Shown here piece after piece: positions 30,941 to 40,336 of a stretch of 64,000 nucleotides of DNA (positions within the stretch are counted from its first letter, which is position 1; each line of letters starts with the position of its first letter). This stretch comes from Betaproteobacteria bacterium (GTDB lineage Bacteria; Pseudomonadota; Gammaproteobacteria; Burkholderiales; Burkholderiaceae_D): assembly GCA_013287275.1 (NCBI GenBank), contig JABDED010000001.1, positions 186,001-250,000 of the forward strand. Direction: 5' to 3'. The notes under the pieces were generated by a model. It worked only from the letters and a program-made list of their open reading frames with translations. It made no database searches and was not told the DNA's origin. The position numbers and the translations under genes are program-made.

Positions 30941-31972
30941 TTAGCGCTTGAAGCGTGCCTCGGCGACTTCGTCGGCTACTACGCTGGTCGAGCGGCCTTC
31001 GCGATCGGCGCGGGCAAATACTTCAGCCAGAGTATCGCCAATTTCACGCACGTGCGCTTCTACGTCGGCTTGCGGCTTGTTCAGGTACTCGTAGCATACC
31101 TTGATGATGCCGCCGGCGTTGATGACGAAATCCGGCGCGTACAACACGCCTTTCTGGCGCAGCAGGTCGCCGATGTCGGCAGTTGCCAGCTGGTTATTGG
31201 CAGCGCCGGCCACGATCTTGACCTTCATGCGGGATAAGGTATCCGGATTCAGCGTGGCGCCCAGTGCGCAAGGCGCGTAGATATCCGCCTGCACATCGTA
31301 GATCGCCGTGGTGGAAACGATTTCCGCTCCCAGCTCTGTCCTCGCGCGCTCCAGGGCCGCTTCATCGATATCGGCAACGATCAGCTTGGCTCCGGCAGCG
31401 TGCAAACGACGCGCATAGTCGTAACCGACATGGCCCAGGCCTTGCAATGCGACAACCAGGCCTTCCATGGAATCGCGCTTCAGCTGGTGCTTGACGGCAG
31501 CCTGCGCGCCAACAAAGCAACCCAGTGCCGTGAATGGGGAAGGATCTCCGCTATCGCCCAGTCCGGCGACATAGCGGGTCTTGGTGGCGACGTGGGCCAT
31601 GTCCGCAGGGCTGGTGCCTACGTCTTCCGCCGTAATGTAGCGGCCGCCGAGGCGTTCCAGCGCTTCTCCCAGCGCTTCAAACAGGGCCGGAGTCTTGTCT
31701 GTCTTGGGATTGCCGATGATAACGCTCTTGCCGCCGCCTATGGGCAGGCCGGCAACCGCATTTTTATAGGTCATGCCGCGCGACAGGCGCAGCACGTCGT
31801 TGACAGCGTGTGCTTCGGACGCATAATTCCACATACGGCAACCGCCCATCGCAGGGCCAAGATTGGTATTGTGGACGGCGATAATACCCTTCAGCCCGGA
31901 TTTTGCTTCGGAGACAAATACCACTTGTTCGTGGTTGTCGAAATTGAGTTCATTGAAGATGAAAGCGGTCAT
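30941..31972 (-). CDS. Leucine/phenylalanine-type amino-acid dehydrogenase, 343 aa
   Basis: NAD-dependent oxidative deaminase of the Glu/Leu/Phe/Val dehydrogenase family, producing branched-chain or aromatic keto acids. N-terminal domain: GLKGIIAVHNTNLGPAMGGCRM, RLSRGMTYKNAVAGLPIGGGKSVI (the GGGK lysine binds substrate and AGLPIGGGK holds the catalytic Lys region), EDVGTSPADM. The Rossmann half has VALQGLGHVGYDYARRLHAAGAKLIVADID and PCALGATLNPDTL, ending in NAGGIIKVCYEYLN. Length matches leucine/valine dehydrogenases. Monocistronic. Confidence 0.9.
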   Translation of the reverse strand: MTAFIFNELNFDNHEQVVFVSEAKSGLKGIIAVHNTNLGPAMGGCRMWNYASEAHAVNDVLRLSRGMTYKNAVAGLPIGGGKSVIIGNPKTDKTPALFEALGEALERLGGRYITAEDVGTSPADMAHVATKTRYVAGLGDSGDPSPFTALGCFVGAQAAVKHQLKRDSMEGLVVALQGLGHVGYDYARRLHAAGAKLIVADIDEAALERARTELGAEIVSTTAIYDVQADIYAPCALGATLNPDTLSRMKVKIVAGAANNQLATADIGDLLRQKGVLYAPDFVINAGGIIKVCYEYLNKPQADVEAHVREIGDTLAEVFARADREGRSTSVVADEVAEARFKR

Positions 31973-32605
31973 GCTTATGGCTCCGCGCGGATCAAGGTCA
32001 TGCAGCCTGGTCGGGCCATGCGATGATTGCCGCAGTAATTAGGGTTAATGGCAAAAAAATTAAAATACAATTGCCGCTTTTCAGGCAGGGTGTTGCCGGC
32101 AAGCGACGTGGCGCGGTGATTTTGTCACGCGCCCCGGAGTATAAGTTATAGGTGGGCGAAACTCAACCGCGTGCCCGGCAGCAATGCTCACCTGCCTATG
32201 GCTTGCGCGACACATGCAGCAACCATAGGTCATATCGACCGGTACAAATATCTTGCGCGACCTTAGATGGAGTTAACTTGAAGCTAACACTGTATCCTGT
32301 CTATCCATTGGCGAGTGTGTTTTGCTTAATTTCTGCACAATACCTTCCTGGCGGTGTAAACTTCCTTTCATAATTACTTGTCAAAGCAGCTAAATAGCTG
32401 CAAAATCCCGATGCGCTGCCCAAAACAAAGTACGGAAATGCATATCGTGCCGCAGCGCTATATATAAATATAACTCCCCCTCAACGTCGTATCGGAATGG
32501 CCGCTGACATCGTGTTACGGCCCTACGTATACGTTCGCGTCCGCGGTTGAACTTCTTTTACTTTTACCGCTCCAATCTGTCTAATTATACAAACGGAGAT
32601 CACAA
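31973..32605. other. Intergenic region, 633 bp
   Basis: Divergent spacer between the amino-acid dehydrogenase and the RND operon. AT-rich islands (around 32040-32070 and 32455-32475) are the most promoter-like parts. The word AGTTAACTTGA at 32271-32281 recalls the core of MerR/SoxR-type operators but lacks the matching half, so it is not called. No supported ORF; GGAG precedes the adaptor ATG. Confidence 0.4.
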
Positions 32606-33799
32606 ATGTTGCGCAAGACCCTGTTAGCCGTCGCTATTGCCCTATCCCTTGCCGCATGCAGCAAAGGATCCGACAAGGTAGGGAAAAATGCAGAAGGAAG
32701 CGCGAGCGCCAAATCGGCTTCTGCATCGGCCAGCGCTGTCGTTTTGCTGATCTCTCCTGAAGATCTGATCACGGTACAGAACAACGCCCTGTCCTCGGGG
32801 CCCGCAATAACCGGCTCCATCCAGCCTGAGCGCCGCGCCGACTTGCGGGCTGAAGTGTCTGCCGTGGTACTGCAGGTATTGAAGGAAAACGGTGAAACCG
32901 TCAAGCGCGGCGACCTGCTGGTCAGGCTGGACGATACCTCGATACGAGACAGCCTGAACTCTGCCGAAGCCGCGGTGCGCGCTTCCGGGCAAAGCCTGGA
33001 CCAGTCCGAGCGCCAGTTCCAGCGCCTGAAAACCCTGCGCGCCTCCGGCATGACGTCGACTTCGCAACTGGAAGATGCAGAAATCCGCCGCAATAATGCT
33101 CAAAGCGACCTGGTTGCGGCCAAGGCCCGTTCGGCACAGGCCCGCCAGCAACTGCAGCGCACTGAAGTGCGCGCGCCGTTTGAAGGCATCATCAGCGAGC
33201 GCAAGGTGTCTGCCGGCGACACCGCGCAGATAGGTAAAGAACTGGTCAAGGTCATCGACCCCAACAGCATGCGTTTCGAGGGCTTTGTTTCAGCGGACAG
33301 GATCAGCAGCGTAAAAATCGGCCAGGTAGTCGATTTCAGGGTCAACGGCTATGGCCAGCAGCTATTTGCAGGCAAGGTCAAGCGGGTAGATCCCGCTGCC
33401 AATCCCACTACGCGCCAGGTGGAAGTACTGGTCAACTTTATTGACAGTAATCAGCCCAAGGTATCCGGCCTGTATGCAGAGGGCAGGATAGAGGCATCCA
33501 CGGTTTCCACTTTGATGATACCGGAGTCTGCCCTGGTCCGTAATGGCGATTCCGCGTTTACATGGCTGGTGAAAAACGGCGCGGTCAACAAGACCAACCT
33601 GGTATTGGGGGAACGCGACCAGCGCCGCGGTGACTTCGTGGTACGCAGCGGCCTCGCAGACGGAGATAAAGTAGTACGTAATCCGGTATCGACAATGAAG
33701 GACGGGCAAAAGGTGACGCTCGCGCCTTCGTCTACAGTAGCCTCTGCGGTGGCTGCAATGCCATCCGGTGGCGCGTCCTCAGGCACAGCGGGGAAATAA
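32606..33799 (+). CDS. RND efflux periplasmic adaptor lipoprotein, 397 aa
   Basis: Membrane-fusion protein that links an RND pump to an outer-membrane channel. N-terminus RKTLLAVAIALSLAAC is a lipoprotein signal with the lipobox LAAC, so Cys18 is lipidated. RADLRAEVSAVVLQVLKENGETVKRGDLLVRLD is the biotinyl-lipoyl half-motif. Residues about 100-180 are the alpha-helical hairpin, then VRAPFEGIISERKVSAGDTAQIGKEL completes the lipoyl domain and the beta-barrel follows. The C-terminus is Ala/Ser-rich. The pump gene begins 3 nt downstream. No outer-membrane channel gene in the cluster. Confidence 0.92.
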   Translation: MLRKTLLAVAIALSLAACSKGSDKVGKNAEGSASAKSASASASAVVLLISPEDLITVQNNALSSGPAITGSIQPERRADLRAEVSAVVLQVLKENGETVKRGDLLVRLDDTSIRDSLNSAEAAVRASGQSLDQSERQFQRLKTLRASGMTSTSQLEDAEIRRNNAQSDLVAAKARSAQARQQLQRTEVRAPFEGIISERKVSAGDTAQIGKELVKVIDPNSMRFEGFVSADRISSVKIGQVVDFRVNGYGQQLFAGKVKRVDPAANPTTRQVEVLVNFIDSNQPKVSGLYAEGRIEASTVSTLMIPESALVRNGDSAFTWLVKNGAVNKTNLVLGERDQRRGDFVVRSGLADGDKVVRNPVSTMKDGQKVTLAPSSTVASAVAAMPSGGASSGTAGK

Positions 33800-33802
33800 A
33801 CC

Positions 33803-36800
33803 ATGTTCTTATCCGACTTTAGTATCAAGCGCCCCATCGCGACCATCGTCATCATCATCGCCCTGATGTGCCTGGGCTTGCTGGCGCTGAAAAAATTGAA
33901 GGTGAACGAAAGGCCCGATGTGGAGCTGCCGCTGATCGTGGTCAGCATCCCCTACCCCGGCGCTTCCCCGGAGACGGTGGAACGGGAAGTAATCAACCGC
34001 ATCGAAAAATCCCTGCAGAGCATCTCCGGCGTATACCAGATGCGGTCTACGGCCAGCGAAGGCAGCGCCAGCATTGTGATCCAGTTCAACTTCAAGAAGA
34101 ACATGATTGAGGCGTCGGACGAGATCAGGAATTCAATCGGCTCGGTGCGCTACAAGCTGCCGCTGGAAATGCGCGAACCTGTGTTGCAGCGCATCGACCC
34201 GTCCGCCCAGCCTATCATGCAATTGGCCCTGTCCTCCAAGAGCCAGAGCCATGCAGAGATCTCGCGGCTGGCGGAAGACCAGTTGGCCGATAAGTTCCGC
34301 GGCATAGACGGCGTAGCGACGGTAGATGTGGGCGGCTCGCTGAAAAGGGAACTCAGCGTCCTGCTGCGCGCGGAGAAACTGCGCGAATACAATGTTTCGA
34401 TTGCCGACGTGGTAGCCGCCTTGCGCAACCAGAATGCAACTGCCCCGGTGGGCAAGATACGCGGTGTGCTGGACGAGCAAAGCATACGGCTGGTAGGCCG
34501 CATAGGAACGCCGGCCGAGTTTGAAAATGTGATCGTCAGGCGGCGCGGCGATGAAGTGGTCAGGCTGGGCCAGATTGCAACGACGGCAGACGGTTTTGCC
34601 GAGCTGAACAGCTTCAGCATGCGTAACGGCTTGCCGAATGTCGGCCTTTCAATTACCCGCTCGCGCGACGCCAGCACGGTTAGCGTCGCCAACAAGGTGC
34701 GCGACCTGGTCGACGAGGTCAACAAGACGCTGCCGAAAGGCACGACGATAGAAGTCACGCAGGATGGTGGCAAGGATGCAGAAAGCAGCCTCAATAATGT
34801 CATTGATGCGTTGATGTTCGGCGCGGTGCTGACTATTTTTGTGGTGTACGTATTCCTGAATTCATGGCGCTCCACGTTGATTACGGCGCTTAGCCTGCCC
34901 ACCTCGGTGATTGCGGCATTCATCGCAGTATGGCTGTGTGGTTTCACGCTGAATTTCATGACACTGCTCGGCTTGTCGCTGGCGATAGGCGTGTTGATCG
35001 ACGACGCCATCGTGGTCAGGGAAAATATCGTCCGGCATATGGAGATGGGCTCGGACCGGCGCACTGCCGCCAGCGCCGGTACCCGCGAGATAGGCATGGC
35101 CGTCGCAGCGACGACTTTCTCGATTATCGCGGTGTTCATCCCGGTCGCGTTCATGCCGGGTATTTCCGGCGAATGGTTCCGCCCTTTCGCGCTCACCGTG
35201 GCGGCCTCGGTACTGGTCAGCCTGTTCATCTCGTTTACGCTGGACCCTATGCTGTCGGCCTATTGGGGCGATCCGGTTGGCCATCATCTACAGCCCAAGA
35301 AAGGCATCAGCCTGTGGCTGTCGCATTTCAACCATTGGTTCGACCACCAGGCTGACCGCTATGGCCGCGTCATTGCATGGGCGCTGCATCACCGGCGCTG
35401 GATGGCATTGATTGCCGGCCTCAGCCTTGCCGGCGCGATTGGCCTGCACATCACCAAGGGCGGCTCCAGCTTCCTGCCGACTTCAGATTACGGCATTATC
35501 GCGATTGAAATCCGCACGCCGTCGAGTTCCAGCCTGGACTATGTGCGCATGAAGGTGGAAAAGGCCGCTGAACTGGCGCGTACCATGAAGGAAACCATCG
35601 CCACCAACAGCACCATCAACCCTTCCGGCGGCCGTGTGTATGTCGACATAGGTAAGACCACAAAGTACAAGCGCCGCTCGTCGATAGAAGTGGCGGGAGA
35701 TTTGCGCAAATTGATGGCGACCATGGTGGGTGGCGAGTTCGTGGTGCTGGATGACCTGAATAATGGCGCGCGCAAACCGGTGCAGATCCAGTTTCACGGG
35801 CCTGATGCGCGCCGTCTGATCGCGATCACCAGCGATTTCATGGAGAAGCTGCGCCAGGTGCCTGGGGCAGTCGATGTCGGCTTGTCCGAACTGGCGCCCA
35901 AGGACGAGTTGCAGATAGAGTTGAATCGCGGCCTGGCCAACTCGCTCGGCATTTCGGTCAACGATGCGGCGCAAGCCCTGCGTGTTGCATTTGCCGGGGT
36001 TGAGGTCGGCGACTGGGTAGACCCTACCGGCGAATCGCGCGACGTTGCGGTACGCCTGCATCCTGACGATCGCGTCAGGCCGGAAAATATCGAGCACCTG
36101 CCGGTTGCGGTAGGCGGCAGCAACATGATGGTACCGTTGGACCAGATTGCCACCATCACCATGGGCAAGGGACCGGCGCAGATCCAGCACGTGGACAGCA
36201 AACGCATGATCGCGGTATCGGCGAATGCACAGGGCCGCTCACCTGGCGAAGTGACCGCCGATGCGCTGAAGATCGCCAAGGCAATGGACTTCCCGCAAGG
36301 CTACGGCCTGGAATTGGGCGGCGCCGCGCGCGACCAGCAGGAGGTATTCAGTGAAATGGGTATCGCGCTGGTGATGGGTATAGGCCTGATGTACCTGATC
36401 CTGGTCATGCAGTTCGGTTCTTTCACTGCGCCGATAGCGGTCATGCTGTCCTTGCCGCTGAGCCTGATAGGCGTGGTAATCAGCCTGCTGCTGACCCATG
36501 GCACCTTGAACCTGATGAGCTTCATCGGCATCATCATGCTGATGGGCCTGGTGGCGAAGAATGCGATTTTGCTGCTGGATTGCGCCCGCAAGCGCGAGGC
36601 CGAGGGCTATGACCGTGAAGATGCGCTGATGTATGCCGGCCGCATGCGTCTGCGCCCTATCCTGATGACGACCTTTGCGCTGATTGCCGGCATGATGCCG
36701 GTTGCCATCGGCCTCGGCGAAGGCGGTGAATTTTACCGTCCGCTGGCAGTGGCCATCATAGGCGGAACCATCACTTCCACTATCCTCACCTTGCTGGTAG

Positions 36801-37027
36801 TGCCGACTTTCTATGACAGCATAGAAATTTCCAGGGATCGCGCTTTTGCCAAGTTCCGCCGGCGAGAAGAGCGCTGGAACACTGCGTACGCATTTGTGGC
36901 GACCTTGGTCGAAGCCCTTTTGACGATAATCCTGGTCAGGTTCATCTACAGGATGTTGAAATGGCTGGTGCTGTTGGCAGTCGGGCGCTCGGGTAAAATG
37001 CCTGAAACCGCGATAAAGCCCCACTAG
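33803..37027 (+). CDS. RND multidrug efflux pump, HAE1 family, 1074 aa
   Basis: Inner-membrane proton/drug antiporter. FLSDFSIKRPIATIVIIIALMCLGLLALKKL opens helix 1. SLAIGVLIDDAIVVRENIVRHME in helix 4 contains the Asp-Asp of the proton relay. GPAQIQHVDSKRMIAVSANA, LILVMQFGSFTAPIAVMLSLPLSLIG and GLVAKNAILLLDCARKRE are typical of the second half. It is about 40 residues longer than AcrB because of an additional hydrophobic segment after helix 12 (EALLTIILVRFIYRMLKWLV). Cotranscribed with its adaptor and followed by a terminator. Substrates not deducible. Confidence 0.93.
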   Translation: MFLSDFSIKRPIATIVIIIALMCLGLLALKKLKVNERPDVELPLIVVSIPYPGASPETVEREVINRIEKSLQSISGVYQMRSTASEGSASIVIQFNFKKNMIEASDEIRNSIGSVRYKLPLEMREPVLQRIDPSAQPIMQLALSSKSQSHAEISRLAEDQLADKFRGIDGVATVDVGGSLKRELSVLLRAEKLREYNVSIADVVAALRNQNATAPVGKIRGVLDEQSIRLVGRIGTPAEFENVIVRRRGDEVVRLGQIATTADGFAELNSFSMRNGLPNVGLSITRSRDASTVSVANKVRDLVDEVNKTLPKGTTIEVTQDGGKDAESSLNNVIDALMFGAVLTIFVVYVFLNSWRSTLITALSLPTSVIAAFIAVWLCGFTLNFMTLLGLSLAIGVLIDDAIVVRENIVRHMEMGSDRRTAASAGTREIGMAVAATTFSIIAVFIPVAFMPGISGEWFRPFALTVAASVLVSLFISFTLDPMLSAYWGDPVGHHLQPKKGISLWLSHFNHWFDHQADRYGRVIAWALHHRRWMALIAGLSLAGAIGLHITKGGSSFLPTSDYGIIAIEIRTPSSSSLDYVRMKVEKAAELARTMKETIATNSTINPSGGRVYVDIGKTTKYKRRSSIEVAGDLRKLMATMVGGEFVVLDDLNNGARKPVQIQFHGPDARRLIAITSDFMEKLRQVPGAVDVGLSELAPKDELQIELNRGLANSLGISVNDAAQALRVAFAGVEVGDWVDPTGESRDVAVRLHPDDRVRPENIEHLPVAVGGSNMMVPLDQIATITMGKGPAQIQHVDSKRMIAVSANAQGRSPGEVTADALKIAKAMDFPQGYGLELGGAARDQQEVFSEMGIALVMGIGLMYLILVMQFGSFTAPIAVMLSLPLSLIGVVISLLLTHGTLNLMSFIGIIMLMGLVAKNAILLLDCARKREAEGYDREDALMYAGRMRLRPILMTTFALIAGMMPVAIGLGEGGEFYRPLAVAIIGGTITSTILTLLVVPTFYDSIEISRDRAFAKFRRREERWNTAYAFVATLVEALLTIILVRFIYRMLKWLVLLAVGRSGKMPETAIKPH

Positions 37028-37044
37028 GGGCAGCGCCAATAGTG

Positions 37045-37074
37045 AAAGGGGCCGCAAAATGCGGTCCCTTTATT
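37045..37074 (+). terminator. Rho-independent terminator after the RND operon
   Basis: AAAGGGGCCGCA, loop AAA, TGCGGTCCCTTT with one mismatch, followed by ATTATTTT; begins 18 nt past the pump stop. Confidence 0.85.
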
Positions 37075-37121
37075 ATTTTCACCCCCTCTTTTCCTGAAAT
37101 AAAAACACCTCAATTTGTGTC

Positions 37122-37754
37122 ATGATCCCGCTTATGACTACCGAAACCGAAATCAGCCTGCCGCCCTACCCCGGAATACATCCGGGTGACGTACTGGTGG
37201 TGCGTTCCCAGGATCAGATGGACCAGGCGTTTGCGGTACTGTGCACTGCAGACGTGCTGGGCTTTGATACCGAATCCAAGCCGATTTTTTTAAAGGGCCA
37301 GAATTCGGACGGACCCCATTTGATTCAACTGGCGACGGACACCCGGGCCTTCCTGTTTCCGGTATTGCGCTTATCCAATCTCGACGCGGTAAAGGCAATC
37401 CTGGAATCAAGCGCTATCCTGAAGGTAGGCTTCGGCCTCAGTGAAGATACCAGGCGCCTGCATTCCCGCCTGGGAATACAGGTGGCAAATGTACTGGACC
37501 TGTCCAGGGCGATGCGTGAGGCAAAGCGCAACGACATGGGAGCGAAAACCGCGGTTGCCAAGTATTTCGGCATGAAGCTGCAAAAATCGAAGAAAACCTC
37601 TACCTCCAACTGGGCCGCAGCCGAGCTCAGCGAGCGCCAGATCAAATATGCGGCCGACGATGCCCAGGTCGCGCTGCTGGTCTATCGCATCTGGCTGGAT
37701 GCTAGAAAACAGCAGGCGCTGGGCGCCGTCAACGATATCGTTGCCGCGCAATAA
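37122..37754 (+). CDS. RNase D-like 3'-5' exonuclease (DEDDy), 210 aa
   Basis: VLGFDTESKPIF supplies the first Asp and Glu (DxE). GFGLSEDTRRL supplies the second Asp, and QIKYAADDAQVALLVYRIW supplies the final Tyr and Asp, so all four metal ligands of a DEDDy nuclease are present. Lacks the HRDC domains of RNase D, matching the short stand-alone bacterial subfamily. Cytoplasmic. The start at 37122 (MIPLMTTETE) has a second ATG 4 codons on as an alternative. Monocistronic. Confidence 0.85.
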   Translation: MIPLMTTETEISLPPYPGIHPGDVLVVRSQDQMDQAFAVLCTADVLGFDTESKPIFLKGQNSDGPHLIQLATDTRAFLFPVLRLSNLDAVKAILESSAILKVGFGLSEDTRRLHSRLGIQVANVLDLSRAMREAKRNDMGAKTAVAKYFGMKLQKSKKTSTSNWAAAELSERQIKYAADDAQVALLVYRIWLDARKQQALGAVNDIVAAQ

Positions 37755-37896
37755 ATATTGCTTTTTTGTTTATTAAATTCGCAGGGATGTCAAGCTGCGT
37801 CCGCCGCGCAAAATTGACCGCCCGGATACGCGAATTCGCATTTTCGGTTAATCTCTCGTCCACCGAATATGCAGTACACAATTACAGGGAAAGCCT

Positions 37897-39483
37897 ATGA
37901 AGAGTCAATTGACCAGCCGCCTGGCATTACTGGCCACTGATGAACATCGCCCGCTGCTGGGACAAGGATTGCGCGGCATAGAAAGGGAAACCTTGCGCGT
38001 CACGCGCAGCGGCGACCTGGCCAGAACACCGCATCCGCTTGCCCTGGGCTCCGCCCTCACCCATCCGCAGATTACGACCGACTATGCCGAAACCCTGCTG
38101 GAGTTCATCACTCCTGCGGAATCCGATATTGCGCTGACACTGGACAAGCTGGAAACCATACACCGGTTCGCCTACACCAAACTGGGCGATGAACTGTTGT
38201 GGAGCGAATCCATGCCCTGCGCCTTGCCGCCGGAAGAGGATATAGAGATCGCCTGGTACGGCAAGTCCAATATCGGCATGCTGAAGCACGTGTATAGACG
38301 CGGCCTGGCCTTGCGCTATGGAAAAGCAATGCAGTGCATTGCAGGCATACACTACAACTATTCACTGCCGGAAGCCTTATGGCAGATGCTGCAGGCCAAG
38401 GAGGGAGTAGCCGGCTCCGCCAAGGAGTTCCAGTCGGAAAGCTATCTGGCGCTGATACGCAATTTCCGCCGCTACAGCTGGCTGCTGATGTATCTGTTCG
38501 GCGCTTCGCCGGTCTTGTCGCGCAGTTTCCTGCGCGGCCGCGAGCACCAGTTGCAAGAGCTGTCTGACGACACCCTGTACCTGCCTTACGCAACCAGCTT
38601 ACGCATGAGCGACCTGGGCTACCAGAATGACGCCCAATCGGGCTTGTCGCCCCAGGAAAACAGCCTGGACGACTATGTCAACAGACTGACCAGCGCGGTC
38701 AACAAACCTTACCCGCCCTATGAAAAGTTCGGCACCAAGCGCGACGGCGAATGGATACAGATCAGCACCACGCTGCTGCAAATAGAGAATGAATATTATT
38801 CGACGATACGCCCGAAACGGGTCATCCGTAGCGGCGAGCGCCCTATCCAGGCGCTTTGCTCACGCGGCGTGCAATACGTGGAAATCCGCTGCATGGACGT
38901 CAATCCTTTTGAACCGGTGGGCATAGCCCTGGAAACTTCGCGTTTCCTTGATGCTTTCCTGCTGTTTTGCGCACTGGACGACAGTCCGGCCATCGATGCC
39001 GAACAAAGCCTCGTCTATGCGAAAAATTTTGCCGCCACCGTCAAGGATGGCCGCCGTCCTGGGCTCGCTTTGCAACGCAACGGCCAAGCCGTCACGCTGC
39101 AGGCATGGGGCCAGGAGCTGCTACAGCGCATGCAGCCGATAGCTGCATTGCTGGACGCACAGCGTGGCGGCGATGAACACGCTGTGAGCATGGCGAAGCA
39201 AAAAGAAAAGCTGCAGGACCCCGAGCTAACGCCGTCTGCGCAGGTAATGCGTTCCTTGCGTGAGCACGGCAATTCCTTTTTGCGTTTCGGCCTGCATCAA
39301 AGCGAGCAACATGCGCGCCACTTCAGGGCCCATCCTCCCACTGCCGAAGAGAATGCTTATTTCAGCCAGTTGGCCAGCGATTCACTGGCGGAACAGCAGG
39401 CAATAGAGCAGGATGACCACGGCAGCTTCGATGATTTTGTTACCGCCTACAAGGCCAGCAAGCTTTGCCAGGCATCGGATTGA
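37897..39483 (+). CDS. gshA: Glutamate-cysteine ligase, 528 aa
   Basis: First enzyme of glutathione synthesis, joining Glu and Cys with ATP. Class I (proteobacterial) GshA by length and sequence: [96 protein letters not shown]. These carry the metal- and substrate-binding Glu residues of the family. Monocistronic with a terminator 31 bp downstream. Confidence 0.97.
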   Translation: MKSQLTSRLALLATDEHRPLLGQGLRGIERETLRVTRSGDLARTPHPLALGSALTHPQITTDYAETLLEFITPAESDIALTLDKLETIHRFAYTKLGDELLWSESMPCALPPEEDIEIAWYGKSNIGMLKHVYRRGLALRYGKAMQCIAGIHYNYSLPEALWQMLQAKEGVAGSAKEFQSESYLALIRNFRRYSWLLMYLFGASPVLSRSFLRGREHQLQELSDDTLYLPYATSLRMSDLGYQNDAQSGLSPQENSLDDYVNRLTSAVNKPYPPYEKFGTKRDGEWIQISTTLLQIENEYYSTIRPKRVIRSGERPIQALCSRGVQYVEIRCMDVNPFEPVGIALETSRFLDAFLLFCALDDSPAIDAEQSLVYAKNFAATVKDGRRPGLALQRNGQAVTLQAWGQELLQRMQPIAALLDAQRGGDEHAVSMAKQKEKLQDPELTPSAQVMRSLREHGNSFLRFGLHQSEQHARHFRAHPPTAEENAYFSQLASDSLAEQQAIEQDDHGSFDDFVTAYKASKLCQASD

Positions 39484-39514
39484 GGATAGTTACCGGACTG
39501 ATATGAAACCAAAC

Positions 39515-39550
39515 AAAAATGCCGTTCAGCAGTTTCTGAACGACATTTTT
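39515..39550. terminator. Bidirectional terminator between gshA and the DUF3016 gene
   Basis: AAAAATGCCGTTCAG / CTGAACGACATTTTT, a 15-bp stem with one mismatch and a 6-nt loop; T run on both strands; lies between convergent genes. Confidence 0.92.
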
Positions 39551-39568
39551 ATTTAAAGGAAGAGCCTT

Positions 39569-40066
39569 CTATTTTGCAGGGAAAAGCTTTTTATCCTGCT
39601 GCTTTTTAAACCAGTCCTTCAGCATGGCTTCTTCATAATAGAAGCTATTGCCGGTATTGATGCTGACGCCGGACCTGAAGTTGATATCCCGCAATTCCTC
39701 CTTGGCCGCCGCCACCTGCTTGCCTTGCGGGTCGCTGAGCACATAGCTGAAAGAAATTTGTGGCCAGTCTATGTCTTTTATCACGCGGACATCTTGCATG
39801 CCCCCTCGCATGGGTTTGACGTCGCCGGCCAGATCCAGGTCGGTGACCGTTATCTGCAATTTATATCCGTCCGGCAGTTGTTTTGCGAGGCTGTCGAATA
39901 CGCCATCCAGGGTTTTGAATACCCTGGACTGAAAGCCTGTCTTGCTTTCACTGGCGGGACGCACATCGGTATAACTGTCGGGGTTCTGCCATGTCACCTT
40001 GGCTTCCCCCGCATATGCTGTACCGATGCCGGCTATCACCAGCAAACTGAAGAGATATCTGTTCAT
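39569..40066 (-). CDS. Exported DUF3016 protein, 165 aa
   Basis: Start at MNRYLFSLLVIAGIGTAYAGE, a cleavable signal peptide (AYA-G); the longer upstream reading hides it. The mature part carries KVTWQNPDSYTDVRP, LPDGYKLQITVTDLDLAGDV and VRVIKDIDWPQISFSYVL, typical of DUF3016 proteins. Periplasmic or outer-membrane associated; function unknown. Confidence 0.85.
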   Translation of the reverse strand: MNRYLFSLLVIAGIGTAYAGEAKVTWQNPDSYTDVRPASESKTGFQSRVFKTLDGVFDSLAKQLPDGYKLQITVTDLDLAGDVKPMRGGMQDVRVIKDIDWPQISFSYVLSDPQGKQVAAAKEELRDINFRSGVSINTGNSFYYEEAMLKDWFKKQQDKKLFPAK

Positions 40067-40336
40067 GACCTTGTCCTTATCTTGCTGTGGACGATTCATA
40101 CCCGGCGCCAACCAGGATTGAACCGCAATTGGCAATTATAAGTTTACGCTTTGCAAAGGAATATTGCCGTGATCTTACACTTTGCAACAGATGCATACGG
40201 AGGGATACTTGCCGTGACGCTGGCCAGTTGAAGTACGCGTAGTCTGGTTTTTCCATCGCTTCATGCGCTTATGGCAAATGCAGAATTACCAACAATAATA
40301 TCTGACGGCAAGCGCTGCCTGTGCTGGCAGGCCCCT

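Noticed and set aside
32271-32281. SoxR/MerR-like operator word AGTTAACTTGA upstream of the RND operon
   Set aside because: Only the core and one half match; the left half-site and a suitable -10 element are lacking, and no MerR-type gene is near.
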